From: Mesorhizobium sp. B4-1-4
GTDB lineage: Bacteria; Pseudomonadota; Alphaproteobacteria; Rhizobiales; Rhizobiaceae
Assembly: GCF_006439395.2 (NCBI RefSeq)
Contig: NZ_CP083950.1
Span: 4,453,001 to 4,517,000, forward strand
DNA length: 64,000 nucleotides
Reading direction: 5' to 3'
Position numbers and translations under genes: made by a program. Below the pieces are notes generated by a model. That model did no database searches and was not told where the DNA came from. It saw only the letters and a program-made list of their open reading frames with translations. Positions within the stretch are counted from its first letter, which is position 1, and each line of letters opens with the position of its first letter. Positions 1 through 9,450 of this stretch are shown here, piece by piece.

Positions 1-39
1 GGCATCGAGGCCGCCGGCTTCACCGCCGATCCGGGCTGA
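1..39 (+). CDS. C-terminal end of an unidentified protein (partial)
   Basis: An open frame enters from the left edge and ends at a TGA at 37-39, giving the last 12 residues GIEAAGFTADPG. Too little is present to identify the protein. It converges on the membrane-protein gene that ends at 43, leaving only 3 bases between the two stops. Confidence 0.4.
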   Translation, partial: GIEAAGFTADPG

Positions 40-42
40 GCC

Positions 43-444
43 TCAATTCAAATTGATGTCCCGGCTGGCTGATCGCATCGAAACCGCGAATCCGGCCAGC
101 ACATCGAACAGCGCGATGATCGTCAGCGTGAAGAAGATCGAGTGCGCGGCGCCCTTGACCAGCAGGAACTCGACCAGGAAGGCGACGAAGACCAGCGTCG
201 AGAGAAGATGGTCCATGATCGAGGCGGTGGTCGTGCGCGCCGACTTCACCATTTCGAGGAACAGGAAGATCAGCCCGATCAGCACCATCAGGTCGCCGAG
301 CGTCATCGAGAATACCCCGCCCGACATCATGCGGAACGAGAAGACCTCGCTCGCCCACGGATCGTCACCGCCGCCGAATATCCCGAGCAGGCCGAGATTG
401 TAGAGCACGAAAGGCACGATCAAAAGCGGGACGGCACCGAACAT
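43..444 (-). CDS. Hypothetical four-helix integral membrane protein
   Basis: A 133-residue protein made almost wholly of about four hydrophobic segments (near residues 2-23, 45-65, 75-95 and 100-122), with a short polar tail ending RDINLN. The ATG at 444 is chosen because GGAGA lies about 6 bases upstream and because residues upstream of it in the same frame are arginine-rich and look non-coding. I do not recognise the family beyond a small rhizobial membrane protein, and no catalytic motif is visible. The 290 bases upstream hold no convincing gene. Confidence 0.6.
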   Translation of the reverse strand: MFGAVPLLIVPFVLYNLGLLGIFGGGDDPWASEVFSFRMMSGGVFSMTLGDLMVLIGLIFLFLEMVKSARTTTASIMDHLLSTLVFVAFLVEFLLVKGAAHSIFFTLTIIALFDVLAGFAVSMRSASRDINLN

Positions 445-737
445 CTGGCGTCTCCATATGGGGGCACCTTCTGTAGAATGCGCCACAGGCATGCCGTCAA
501 GATTTTTCGTGCGCGGCCGCAAACACGGTCGAAGACCGGATGCAACAACCATGTCAGCCGGTTGCCCGGCCGACATGGGAGCAGCCGACAGAGACTTCGA
601 CACCTGAAATAGCCGGCGCGCACGGCGGCACCGATGACATTGAAGAGATATGGCCCGCGTCGTCGAGGCGATATCGCGTGCCGGCGCGATCTCGACGATG
701 TCCGTGCCGACGAGACGTCCCTTGCCGACCAAACGCA

Positions 738-764
738 AAAAGACCGGCCAGAGGCCGGTCTTTT
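738..764 (-). terminator. Rho-independent terminator downstream of rpmF
   Basis: A perfect 12-bp stem (738-749 paired with 753-764, GACCGGCC at its core) closes a 3-base loop. On the minus strand a run of five T follows, as expected for a terminator 26 bases past the rpmF stop. The A-rich other flank could let it act in both directions. Confidence 0.85.
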
Positions 765-790
765 GCAACTCAAACCTTAAAAAGCTTGTC

Positions 791-973
791 TCAGCTTTCC
801 TTGGGCGTCAGCACCTGGCGACCGCGATACATGCCGGTCTTCAGGTCGATGTGGTGCGGGCGGCGCATTTCGCCGGAATTCTTGTCCTCAACATAGGTCG
901 GGGCCTTGAGGGCGTCGGCCGAGCGGCGCATGCCGCGCTTGGACGGAGAGGTTTTGCGTTTCGGAACGGCCAT
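791..973 (-). CDS. rpmF: 50S ribosomal protein L32
   Basis: A 60-residue basic protein starting MAVPKRKTSPSKRGMRRS, the universal L32 N-terminus. It has the rhizobial C-terminal half (HHIDLKTGMYRGRQVL) without the zinc-binding cysteines found in some L32 proteins. It is a structural component of the large ribosomal subunit. It is followed by a strong terminator and lies downstream of mtgA on the same strand, 140 bases away, an arrangement common in Rhizobiales. Confidence 0.97.
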   Translation of the reverse strand: MAVPKRKTSPSKRGMRRSADALKAPTYVEDKNSGEMRRPHHIDLKTGMYRGRQVLTPKES

Positions 974-1113
974 GGATATGCTCCACTACATGGTCAAAAG
1001 CCCCGCCCGCCCTCGTGAAAGGGCCATGTCGGGGCCTAAATCTGAGAAAGTCGGGTGCCTATACACGCCTGACATCGTTTTGGCCAGCACTGCGGTGAAT
1101 TTTTTTGAGTCGG

Positions 1114-1824
1114 CTACTCGAGACAGCCGACATAAGCGCCGGAACGGCCGGCACGCCGCTCGATCAGATTGGCGAGTCTCCGAAGGCCCGGCCCCGGCTT
1201 TGCCGGATTGCGGGCGATCGGATTGGGCAAGGTGACGGCCAGCAGTGCCGCCTGCCGTCTGGACAACTGCTTTGCCGGAATGCCGAAATGATGCTGCGCC
1301 GCCGCCTCGATTCCATAGATGCCCGGCCCCCATTCGGCGATGTTGAGATAGATTTCCATGATGCGCCGTTTCGACATCACGGCGTCGAAATAGACGGCCA
1401 GCGGCAGTTCGACGACCTTGCGCACCGAGCCCAGCGGCCGCGACCACAGGAACAGGTTCTTCACCGTCTGCATGGTAATGGTCGAGGCCCCGCGCGTCGC
1501 CTCGCCAGCCAGCGCATCGTCGACGACGCCCCTGAGTTCGCCGAGATCGACGCCGCGATGGAAGCAGAACTGTCCGTCCTCCGACATGATGACGGAATGG
1601 GCCAGCACCGGCGCCACATCGTCGATCGACACCCAGCGCCGGTCATAGCCGGAGAAGGTCGCCAGGTCCTTCAGCATCAATGTCGAGACCGGGTGCACGA
1701 AGGGCGGCAGATAGAGGAATGTCAGCACCGCCGGGATAAGCGCCAGCACGGCGGCCACGACAATGCCGCGCCGGACCCAGCGCCTGAGACTGCGGCGGTT
1801 TATGCCGCGCGATCTCGTCGCCAT
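1114..1824 (-). CDS. mtgA: Monofunctional biosynthetic peptidoglycan transglycosylase
   Basis: A GT51 glycosyltransferase of 236 residues that polymerises lipid II into glycan strands at the periplasmic face of the inner membrane. A basic N-terminus leads into one transmembrane anchor (about residues 20-40). The family motif EDGQFCFHRGVD (residues 82-93) carries the catalytic Glu, and GASTITMQ (112-119) follows. No transpeptidase domain is present, which separates it from class A PBPs. I chose the ATG at 1824 over an in-frame TTG at 1875 because homologues begin close to the basic anchor; the ribosome-binding site is weak in both cases. It is divergent from the polyprenyl synthase gene. Confidence 0.93.
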   Translation of the reverse strand: MATRSRGINRRSLRRWVRRGIVVAAVLALIPAVLTFLYLPPFVHPVSTLMLKDLATFSGYDRRWVSIDDVAPVLAHSVIMSEDGQFCFHRGVDLGELRGVVDDALAGEATRGASTITMQTVKNLFLWSRPLGSVRKVVELPLAVYFDAVMSKRRIMEIYLNIAEWGPGIYGIEAAAQHHFGIPAKQLSRRQAALLAVTLPNPIARNPAKPGPGLRRLANLIERRAGRSGAYVGCLE

Positions 1825-2095
1825 GTCCAGCTTTTCGGTTTCATGATCGACGATCGGTTCCGCCAAGCCGCCCAACCCGTGCTGTGGAGCGCGTTGCGAG
1901 ATCGCTCCTGTCAGTCATTCGGCGGCGTTGTCGAGAACCGGAGCCGTGCGTACAGTCGAGTACGTGAGCACCGGAAGCGCGGGAAACGCCGTCAGATGAC
2001 CGTAGGATTGGAGTTTCCCAACGGGCTCTTACCGCTCCGGCATAATGGCGCTTGGCTTCTTGCGCAACGTCTGAGTGTCGGCTACCGGTCCGGCC

Positions 2096-3013
2096 ATGAC
2101 GAATGACGACGAAATGGCGTTCGAAATGGCGCTCATCAGGCGGGCCGCCGCCGTCGAGGTGCTGCTGCGGCGGTTGCTCGACGACCGACCGCTTTCGGGC
2201 GAGATCACGCGGCCCGATCGTCTGATGGCGGCGATGCGCCACGGCGTGCTGAACGGCGGCAAGCGGCTGCGCCCGTTTCTGGTCATGGAAAGCGCTGCCC
2301 TGTTTTCCGCCGATGGCGAAGCGGCGCTGCGCGTCGCGGCGGCCCTCGAATGCGTTCACTGCTACTCGCTGATCCATGACGACCTGCCGGCGATGGACGA
2401 CGATGACCTGCGCCGCGGCCAGCCGACCGTGCACAAGGCGTTCGACGAAGCGACAGCCATCCTGGCCGGCGACGCATTGCTGACGCTGGCCTTCGACATC
2501 ATCGCCGGCGAGGCGACCCTGCTGCCGGCCGAGCGGCGGGCCGCTTTGGTGCTGGCGCTTGCCCGCGCCGCCGGCGCCGGCGGCATGGTCGGCGGCCAGA
2601 TTCTCGACCTCGAAGCCGAGCGCATCCCGCCCGACGAAACCGGCATCATAAGGCTGCAGGCGATGAAGACCGGGGCGCTGATCCGCTTCGCTTGCGAGGC
2701 GGGTGCCATCATCGCCGGCGCTTCGGCGGAAGACCGTGAGCGACTGGCCGAATTCGGCTCGGCGATCGGTCTTGCCTTCCAGCTTGCCGACGACCTGCTC
2801 GATCTGACCGCCGACATCAAGCAGATGGGCAAGGCGACCGGCAAGGACGCCGCCGCCGGCAAGGGAACGCTGGTGGCGCTGCACGGCGCCGACTGGGCGC
2901 GCGGCCAGCTGCACGGCCTTGTCGGCCAGGCGCACGCGCTGCTCGAACCCTATGGCGACAAGGCGGCCCTGCTGAGGCAAGCCGCGACCTTCGTGGCAAT
3001 GCGCAACAGCTGA
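2096..3013 (+). CDS. ispA: Polyprenyl synthetase, farnesyl diphosphate synthase type
   Basis: A trans-isoprenyl diphosphate synthase of 305 residues that condenses dimethylallyl or geranyl diphosphate with isopentenyl diphosphate. The GGKRLRP motif (54-60), the first aspartate-rich motif DDLPAMDDDD (from residue 95) and the second, DDLLD (232-236), are intact. The four-residue spacing in the first motif is the bacterial FPP-synthase pattern. An in-frame GTG at 2075 is an alternative start; I prefer the ATG at 2096 but neither has a strong ribosome-binding site. The exact chain length of the product (C15 or C20) cannot be settled from the sequence. Confidence 0.9.
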   Translation: MTNDDEMAFEMALIRRAAAVEVLLRRLLDDRPLSGEITRPDRLMAAMRHGVLNGGKRLRPFLVMESAALFSADGEAALRVAAALECVHCYSLIHDDLPAMDDDDLRRGQPTVHKAFDEATAILAGDALLTLAFDIIAGEATLLPAERRAALVLALARAAGAGGMVGGQILDLEAERIPPDETGIIRLQAMKTGALIRFACEAGAIIAGASAEDRERLAEFGSAIGLAFQLADDLLDLTADIKQMGKATGKDAAAGKGTLVALHGADWARGQLHGLVGQAHALLEPYGDKAALLRQAATFVAMRNS

Positions 3014-3068
3014 CGGCGGCTTCGATATTGGTGGTGCGTGGCAAGAGCCAAGTGGGAGATCAGCTTCG

Positions 3069-3824
3069 ATGTCATCCAATCTGTTCGATCTCAGCGGACG
3101 CCGGGCGCTCGTCACCGGCTCCTCGCAAGGCATCGGGTTCGCCTTGGCCAAAGGCCTGGCGCGAGCCGGCGCCAGTGTGATCCTCAACGGCCGTGACGCG
3201 GCAAAGCTTGGCGCCGCGGTGTCGCAGATTCCCGGCGCTGAAACGCTCGCCTTCGACGCGACCGATCATGGCGCGGTCCGCTCCGCGATCGACAATTTCG
3301 AGCTCTCCGGCGAGCCGATCGACATATTGGTGAACAATGCCGGCATGCAGTTCCGCGCGCCGCTCGAGGATTTTCCCGAAGATGCGTTCGAGCGCCTGCT
3401 GCAGACCAATATTGCCAGCGTCTTCCATGTCGGCCAGGCGGTCGCCCGCCATATGATCAGGCGGGGTCGCGGCAAGATCATCAATATCGCCTCCGTGCAG
3501 ACGGCACTTGCCCGCCCCGGCATCGCGCCCTACACGGCAACCAAGGGAGCGGTCGGCAACCTGACCAAGGGCATGGCGACCGACTGGGCCAGACACGGCC
3601 TGCAGTGCAACGCCATTGCGCCCGGCTATTTCGATACGCCGCTCAACGCGGCCCTCGTCGCCGATCCAGCCTTCAGCGCCTGGCTCGAAAAGCGCACGCC
3701 GGCCGGCCGCTGGGGCAAGGTGGAAGAGTTGGTTGGGGCCTGTGTGTTCCTCGCCTCCGATGCCTCGTCCTTCGTCAACGGCCACATCCTCTATGTCGAT
3801 GGCGGCATCACCGCATCGGTCTGA
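3069..3824 (+). CDS. SDR oxidoreductase, gluconate 5-dehydrogenase-like
   Basis: A classical short-chain dehydrogenase of 251 residues. It has the cofactor-binding TGSSQGIG (16-23), NNAG (89-92), catalytic Ser near 142 (NIASVQ), and Tyr155 and Lys159 in YTATK. Overall resemblance is to gluconate 5-dehydrogenase (IdnO/Gno), which interconverts gluconate and 5-ketogluconate using NAD(P). The substrate is inferred from family resemblance only, and SDRs are easily misassigned. It follows the polyprenyl synthase gene by 55 bases with GGGAG upstream of the ATG, and may be co-transcribed with it. Confidence 0.8.
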   Translation: MSSNLFDLSGRRALVTGSSQGIGFALAKGLARAGASVILNGRDAAKLGAAVSQIPGAETLAFDATDHGAVRSAIDNFELSGEPIDILVNNAGMQFRAPLEDFPEDAFERLLQTNIASVFHVGQAVARHMIRRGRGKIINIASVQTALARPGIAPYTATKGAVGNLTKGMATDWARHGLQCNAIAPGYFDTPLNAALVADPAFSAWLEKRTPAGRWGKVEELVGACVFLASDASSFVNGHILYVDGGITASV

Positions 3825-3923
3825 TCCGCGGCACAGGGAACCTGCACTCGCGCCAACGAAATCTTAATGTAAATGAAGCGTAATCCCGGTCGTTAAAATA
3901 ATGCGTATGTGTTGGGGTTGCGC

Positions 3924-6260
3924 ATGCCGGAATATTCTTCCTTCATCCGGTTTGTCCGGATTCGTTATCTTTCAGGATTGCTGATTTTCGCGCTCGCTTC
4001 CACGGCCATCATGGTTGCGCTCGACCGTGTCAATGCCTTTCGCCACGACGTCGATGCGCTGAGCAGCAATCTCGTCATCTTCACCCGCGACCTGCGCAAC
4101 GCGACCAGCTTCGCCGAGACCACCGGCTCCGCCTGGCGCAACGAAACGCGCGATGCGCTGACTGCTTCGGCGCGCGCCCATTCCGAACGCCTGACCGGCG
4201 AGATCGACACACTGACCGCCCAGCTCGCCGCGATACATCAGCGCCTGTCGGCCAAGACCATCGACGAACTCGAAGCCTCCTCGGTCAATGGCGACCTGTT
4301 CTGGTCGCCGCGCGACATGGTGCGCAATCTCAATCTGATGTCGGTGGCGCAGAAGGCGGATGAATGGAGCTACCGGGAAATCCGCAACCAGAACGACCTG
4401 TTTGTCCAACCGATGCTGGTGCGGGTCCGTACCGCATTGGACGAAGAGCGCCATTTAGCCGACACTTCCAGCGACAGGCTGCTTTTGTGGGCGAGCGGCC
4501 TGTTGTTCGGCGTCCTGGCCATCGTCGCCTTCTGGATCTTCCGGCCGATGGAACAGGCGATCCGCCGCGCCTTCGCCCAATCGGCCGAATCCCTGTTCAA
4601 GGCCGAGGCCGCCGACCGCGCAAAGTCCGAATTCCTGGCCAATATGAGCCACGAGATCCGCACGCCGATGAATGGCGTGCTCGGCATGGCCGAATTGCTG
4701 GCCAAGACCGAATTGACCCCACGCCAGAAGACCTTCACCGACGTTATCGTCAAATCCGGCAATGCGCTGCTCACCATCATCAACGATATCCTCGATTTCT
4801 CCAAGATCAATGCCGGACAGCTGACGCTTGATCCCGCCCCTTTCCGTCTCTCCGAAGCGGTCGAGGATGTCGCGACACTGGTCGCGGCGCGCGTCGCCGA
4901 GAAGAACCTCGAGCTGATCGTACGCGTCGACCCGCGCCTGCCGGCCTATGTCGTCGGCGATGCCGGCCGCTTCCGGCAGATCGTCACCAATCTGGTCGGC
5001 AATGCGGTGAAGTTCACGGAAAAGGGCCATGTGCTGATCGATGTCGGCGGCGAAACCGTCAACGACGTCGTCCAGCTCAAGCTGCGCGTCGAGGACACCG
5101 GCATCGGCATCCCGGGTGACAAACTGCAGAACGTGTTCGAGAAATTCGCCCAGGTCGATGGCTCCTCGACCCGCCGTCACGAAGGCACCGGCCTTGGGCT
5201 TGCCATCGCCGCCCGCCTCGTCGACCTGATGGCCGGCAAGATCGGCGTCGAGAGCGAGATCGGGCGGGGCTCCGTCTTCTGGTTCGCGGTGCCGCTGCCC
5301 GTACACCGTGCCGAGGCGCGCGACGCGATCGTGCCGGTCGACGTCACCGGCGCGCGCGTGCTGGTCATCGACGACAATCCGGTCAACCGCGAGATCCTGC
5401 TCGAGCAGCTCAGAAGCTGGAGCTTCGATTGCGCCGCCGCCGAAAGCGGCGCCGTGGGGCTGGCCTTCCTCGATCGCGCCTGCCAGTTGGGCGCCAGCGT
5501 CGACTGCATCATCCTCGACTACCAGATGCCCGGCATGAACGGTGCCGATGTCGCCCGGGCCATCGCCGCCGACAGCCGACTGTCGGCCATCCCGATCGTC
5601 ATCCTGACCTCGGTCGACCAGGTCGATTTCGGCAAGATGATCATCGACTTCGGTATTGCCGCGCACCTGACCAAGCCGACGCGCTCGGCGGTGCTGCTCG
5701 GCACGGTCATTTCGGTCATCCAGAAAGCCCGCTCGCAGGTCGGCAAGGCGCAATTCGTTCGCGAGCCGATCCAGCCACCGCCGGCGGCTCCGCCTGCCTT
5801 CACGGTCATCCGGGGGCCAGCCGTGCCGGTCGTGACAGCGCCGGAATCGACCCTCACGCCGAACGGCCCGATAGACATCCTCATTGCCGAGGACAATGAC
5901 GTGAACCAGCTGGTGTTCGGCCAGATCCTCAACGGGCTGGGCTTGAGCTACCGCATTGCCGGCAACGGCCGCACGGCGGTCGAGATGTACCGGTCGCTGC
6001 GTCCGAAATTGATCCTGATGGATGTCTCGATGCCCGAGATGAACGGTTACGAGGCAACCCGCGCCATCCGTGCGATCGAGGCTTCGTCGGGCGGCCGCAT
6101 CCCGATCGTCGGCGTCACCGCGCACGCGCTGAAGGGCGATCGCGACAAGTGCATCGAGGCCGGCATGGACGACTATCTGCCCAAGCCGGTCTCGCCCGAT
6201 CGCCTCGGCACCAAGATCGGCACATGGCTCAGTGAAACAGTGGTGGCCAAAACCGCCTGA
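3924..6260 (+). CDS. Hybrid sensor histidine kinase with two receiver domains
   Basis: A 778-residue membrane hybrid kinase. It has TM1 at about 14-33, a periplasmic helical sensor of about 150 residues with no named domain, and TM2 at about 186-205. The HisKA domain has phospho-acceptor His243 in NMSHEIRTPMNG, followed by an HATPase with N box (NLVGNAVKFTE), G1 (DTGIGIP) and G2 (GTGLGLAIA). Two receiver domains follow (about 472-600 and 645-770), each with the DD or ED pocket and a phospho-Asp (LDYQMPGMNG and MDVSMPEMNG). There is no HPt domain, so phosphate must pass to a separate protein. The start at 3924 is preferred to a GTG at 3909. The signal it senses is unknown. Confidence 0.9.
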   Translation: MPEYSSFIRFVRIRYLSGLLIFALASTAIMVALDRVNAFRHDVDALSSNLVIFTRDLRNATSFAETTGSAWRNETRDALTASARAHSERLTGEIDTLTAQLAAIHQRLSAKTIDELEASSVNGDLFWSPRDMVRNLNLMSVAQKADEWSYREIRNQNDLFVQPMLVRVRTALDEERHLADTSSDRLLLWASGLLFGVLAIVAFWIFRPMEQAIRRAFAQSAESLFKAEAADRAKSEFLANMSHEIRTPMNGVLGMAELLAKTELTPRQKTFTDVIVKSGNALLTIINDILDFSKINAGQLTLDPAPFRLSEAVEDVATLVAARVAEKNLELIVRVDPRLPAYVVGDAGRFRQIVTNLVGNAVKFTEKGHVLIDVGGETVNDVVQLKLRVEDTGIGIPGDKLQNVFEKFAQVDGSSTRRHEGTGLGLAIAARLVDLMAGKIGVESEIGRGSVFWFAVPLPVHRAEARDAIVPVDVTGARVLVIDDNPVNREILLEQLRSWSFDCAAAESGAVGLAFLDRACQLGASVDCIILDYQMPGMNGADVARAIAADSRLSAIPIVILTSVDQVDFGKMIIDFGIAAHLTKPTRSAVLLGTVISVIQKARSQVGKAQFVREPIQPPPAAPPAFTVIRGPAVPVVTAPESTLTPNGPIDILIAEDNDVNQLVFGQILNGLGLSYRIAGNGRTAVEMYRSLRPKLILMDVSMPEMNGYEATRAIRAIEASSGGRIPIVGVTAHALKGDRDKCIEAGMDDYLPKPVSPDRLGTKIGTWLSETVVAKTA

Positions 6261-6274
6261 AGCGCGTCATTGGG

Positions 6275-6807
6275 TCAGGCGAGCTCACCTTTGATGCGCG
6301 CGAAATCGTATTGATGTTCCCCAGGAGATCCCACTCTCTCGATCTCGGTCCCATCGGGAGCGACGTGCCAAAGACCGGTTTGCCGTGCCTTCACCAGGGA
6401 GACAGCTTGCGCGAGCTTGTTCGCGCGCGACAAATGTACGTAGAGAACACGGCCAAAGGCCTTTCGAAACGCGCTCTGTCCGACGCAAGCCCGGGGAAAA
6501 TCTGGTCGAGTATGGCTGAAAGCTCGTCCAGGTTTTCACGCATCAGGCGCAGGCCGAAGACATCCGTCCCGCCCTTGCCGGCCCCGCCCTTGCCGGCAAT
6601 GATAGCCGCGTTGAGATAGGCGACGTTGAATTCAAGCTCGCCCATTGTGTCGCGACCGGGCAGCTTCCAATCCTCGGCCCACTCCGACATATCCTGCCGC
6701 CGGTAGAAGGAGTGAGGATCGCCGGCAGTCCGGGTGGACGCCAGTAGCTTACACAGCAACGTGCTGCCGGTTCTCGGCGTGCCGCAGATAATGTATGCCT
6801 CGAACAT
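6275..6807 (-). pseudogene. Stf0-type sulfotransferase remnant, frameshifted and 3'-truncated
   Basis: The first 120 or so codons from ATG 6807 give a good Stf0 sulfotransferase N-terminus (YIICGTPRTGSTLL is the PAPS-binding loop region, and a later stretch reads DVFGLRLMRENLDEL). After FERP the homologous reading continues only in another frame (FGRVLYVHLSRANKLAQAVS), consistent with loss of one G near 6443. That second frame stops at 6275 after about 60 residues, well short of a full-length family member, and runs into the end of the kinase gene. The gene is therefore both frameshifted and truncated. Intact relatives transfer sulfate to glycolipids or Nod-factor-like acceptors, but this copy should be inactive. 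Confidence 0.75.
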
Positions 6808-7014
6808 CCCCTGCCCTGTCGTTCCTCACAGGCAGAGCAACCCTGGCCAAGCCCATCGCCGCCTATAGTCGAAATTCCAGACGGATGCGACGGGCGCATT
6901 CAAGCGGCGTGAGCCGGCTGGCATCGGCTTCGAGATCGTAAGGCATATTTTGGTGCACGCGCCTAAATTGCCAGCGCGCCAGACCCGAGAGCCTATCCGC
7001 GCGCTGGGCTTCGC

Positions 7015-7869
7015 CTATCGGTTGCGCACCACCACGCAGGCGCCGCCGACGCTCTGCAATTTCTGGCAGATGACATTGGCGGCGGCGCGGTCGTCCACCC
7101 CGATCCTGACGGCATAGATGCCGCGCCGGCCCATCGGCGTGCGCACCCGGCTGACCACCGGATCATGGCTGGCGAGCAGGGCCGGAAACCGGCTCCTCAC
7201 CCTCAGCCACTGGTTGATCGCGGCGCCGCGGCGAAAATTGCCGGCCACCTGGATGCCCCATGGTTTGACGTTGATCGAGGCCATCGCTACGGTCCGCGAC
7301 ATGATCACCGGCAGCTTGCGGCAGGCGACGGCGAAATCCGTCTTGGCGTCGAGCGGCTCGATCTTTCCGCCATATGCAGGATCGGAGAACTTGTCGACCG
7401 GTTCGCCCATGATGTCGAAGACATAGCTCTCGGTCTCCATCGGCAGGAAGCCGCCCGTAGCCAGCCAGCGCGACACCCGGTTTTCGCCGGCATTGTAAGC
7501 GGCGGCGGCCAGGCCAAGATTGCCATAGCTGGTTTTCATTTCAGCCAGGTACTTCGCCGAGGCCGGGATCGCCTGGTTGATGTCGAAGGAATTTTCAAGC
7601 CCCCGCATCTTGGCGGTGCCCGGCATGAACTGGGCAATGCCCTCGGCGCCGACCGGGCTGACGGCGTTGGGGTCGAAACGGCTTTCCTTCCAGATCAGCC
7701 GGGCGAAGAAATCCCTGGGCAGGCCGTTCTGGTCGGCATAGGCCTGGATCAGATTGCAGACCTTGTCGATCAGCCTCTGCTTGGCCGATTGCGGCGGATC
7801 GGCCTGAACGAGTGCCGGCCAGCCCAGCGCACATAACAGGATTAGCGTCGCCCAGGGGAAACGCTGCAT
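7015..7869 (-). CDS. Lytic transglycosylase (SLT fold) with SPOR-like C-terminus
   Basis: A 284-residue secreted peptidoglycan lyase. A signal peptide ends near residue 23 (VQA-DPP). The SLT domain contains catalytic Glu62 in KESRFDPNAVSP, then EGIAQFMPGTA and AAYNAGENRVSRWL. The last 75 or so residues (RRGIYAVRIGVDDRAAAN onward) resemble a SPOR-type glycan-binding repeat. It would cleave glycan strands in the periplasm, forming 1,6-anhydro ends. It ends the ispG-to-SLT run with a 5-base gap, so the two may share a transcript. Confidence 0.88.
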   Translation of the reverse strand: MQRFPWATLILLCALGWPALVQADPPQSAKQRLIDKVCNLIQAYADQNGLPRDFFARLIWKESRFDPNAVSPVGAEGIAQFMPGTAKMRGLENSFDINQAIPASAKYLAEMKTSYGNLGLAAAAYNAGENRVSRWLATGGFLPMETESYVFDIMGEPVDKFSDPAYGGKIEPLDAKTDFAVACRKLPVIMSRTVAMASINVKPWGIQVAGNFRRGAAINQWLRVRSRFPALLASHDPVVSRVRTPMGRRGIYAVRIGVDDRAAANVICQKLQSVGGACVVVRNR

Positions 7870-7874
7870 TGGAC

Positions 7875-9128
7875 TTACTCTGCCGCGGCTTTGCCGCCGC
7901 TACCAAACCTCTGCTCGATATAGTCGGCGACCATTTTCTCGAAATCCGCCGCGATCGAAGGCCCGCGCAGCGTCGCCGCCTTCTTGCCGTTGACGAAGAC
8001 GGGCGCCGTCGGCGTCTCGCCGGTGCCGGGCAGCGAAATGCCGATATCGGCATGCTTGGATTCGCCTGGCCCGTTGACGATACAGCCCATCACCGCGACC
8101 TTCAGGTTCTCGACGCCGGGATATTTCTCGCGCCACACCGGCATGTTCTTGCGCAGGTCCGCCTGGATGTTCTGCGCCAATTCCTGGAACACGGTGGAAG
8201 TCGTGCGGCCGCAACCGGGGCAAGCCGCGACGATCGGCACGAACTGCCGGAAGCCCATGGTCTGCAGCAATTCCTGCGAAACCTGCACCTCGCGCGTGCG
8301 GTCGCCATTGGGCTCCGGTGTCAGCGAGATGCGGATGGTGTCGCCGATCCCTTGCTGCAGGAGAATGCCCATGGCGGCGGACGAGGCGACGATACCTTTC
8401 GAGCCCATGCCGGCTTCGGTGAGCCCCAGATGCAGCGCATGGTTGGAGCGGGTAGCGAGTTCCGTGTAGACCGCGATCAAATCCTGCACGCCGCTGACCT
8501 TGGCCGACAGGATGATCTTCTCTCGGGCAAGGCCGATCTCTTCGGCCATCTCGGCCGACAGGATCGCCGACTGCACGATCGCCTCGCGCGTTACCTCCTG
8601 CGCCGTCAACGGGAAACCCTTGTCCTGGTTGTCGTCCATCAGCCGCGTCAACAGATCCTGGTCGAGCGAGCCCCAGTTGACGCCGATACGCACCGGCTTG
8701 TCGTGCTTGATCGCCATTTCGACGATCGCCGCGAACTGCCGGTCCTTCTTGTCCTTGAAGCCGACATTGCCGGGGTTGATGCGGTATTTGGCCAGCGCCT
8801 CGGCGCAGGCCGGATGATCGGCCAGAAGCTTGTGGCCGATATAGTGGAAATCGCCGACCAGCGGCACATCGATGCCGAGGCGCTGAAGCCGCTCATGAAT
8901 ATGCGGCACGGCGGCGGCGCTCTCGTCTCGGTCGACGGTGATGCGCACGATCTCGGAGCCGGCACGGTGCAGCGCCGCCACCTGCGCCACCGTCTGGTCG
9001 ACATCGGCCGTGTCGGTATTGGTCATCGACTGCACGACAACGGGCGCGCCGCCGCCGACGACCACGCCGCCGACGTCGACGCCGACCGAGGTGCGGCGGG
9101 GGAAGGGAAAGGAAAAATATCCGGTCAT
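7875..9128 (-). CDS. ispG: 4-hydroxy-3-methylbut-2-en-1-yl diphosphate synthase (flavodoxin)
   Basis: The penultimate MEP-pathway enzyme, which reductively opens MEcPP to HMBPP using a [4Fe-4S] cluster. The N-terminal TIM-barrel half carries VGGGAPVVVQSMTNTDT and the C-terminal half carries the cluster cysteines in ACPGCGRTT and MGCIVNGPGESKHADIG. The length of 417 residues is typical. The ATG at 9128 (MTGYFSFPFPRR) is chosen because AAAGG lies upstream and homologues begin there; an ATG at 9158 is possible. Together with the ispA-like gene it places two isoprenoid genes in the first 10 kb. Confidence 0.96.
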   Translation of the reverse strand: MTGYFSFPFPRRTSVGVDVGGVVVGGGAPVVVQSMTNTDTADVDQTVAQVAALHRAGSEIVRITVDRDESAAAVPHIHERLQRLGIDVPLVGDFHYIGHKLLADHPACAEALAKYRINPGNVGFKDKKDRQFAAIVEMAIKHDKPVRIGVNWGSLDQDLLTRLMDDNQDKGFPLTAQEVTREAIVQSAILSAEMAEEIGLAREKIILSAKVSGVQDLIAVYTELATRSNHALHLGLTEAGMGSKGIVASSAAMGILLQQGIGDTIRISLTPEPNGDRTREVQVSQELLQTMGFRQFVPIVAACPGCGRTTSTVFQELAQNIQADLRKNMPVWREKYPGVENLKVAVMGCIVNGPGESKHADIGISLPGTGETPTAPVFVNGKKAATLRGPSIAADFEKMVADYIEQRFGSGGKAAAE

Positions 9129-9386
9129 GCCGGCAGCCTTTTGTCTCTGAAGCGCCATGCACCCACGTGGACGCATAGGGCGCTCCGGGCCTATACGCTG
9201 AAGTCCGGGCATGAGGTGGAGGAGCAAAGATCGCTTGTCAATGGCGATAGGTCGCCACTGGCAGCAATTGAGCCTCGCGACGGACCTGAAAACAGGGCGC
9301 GACCCAGCGCGGCCGAGACATGGAAGTAAAAGTATCTGAGAGGATATCGGCTACCGGCTTGTAGCGCAGCGCTCAAAGCTCACCAG

Positions 9387-9408
9387 GCCGGCGGCTTTTA
9401 CCGCCGGC
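9387..9408. other. GC-rich hairpin between ispG and a DUF465 gene
   Basis: A perfect 8-bp stem, GCCGGCGG (9387-9394) with CCGCCGGC (9401-9408), around the loop CTTTTA. There is no T-tract on either strand, so it is at best a weak terminator for the DUF465 gene that ends at 9451. Confidence 0.4.
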
Positions 9409-9450
9409 AAGCAAAACCGCAAGAGGTGAGCGGCTATATCAGGTGAGGGT

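Noticed and set aside
445..768. N-terminal extension of the membrane protein at 43-444
   Set aside because: The extra residues are arginine-rich, cross the rpmF terminator and lie before a clear GGAGA ribosome-binding site.
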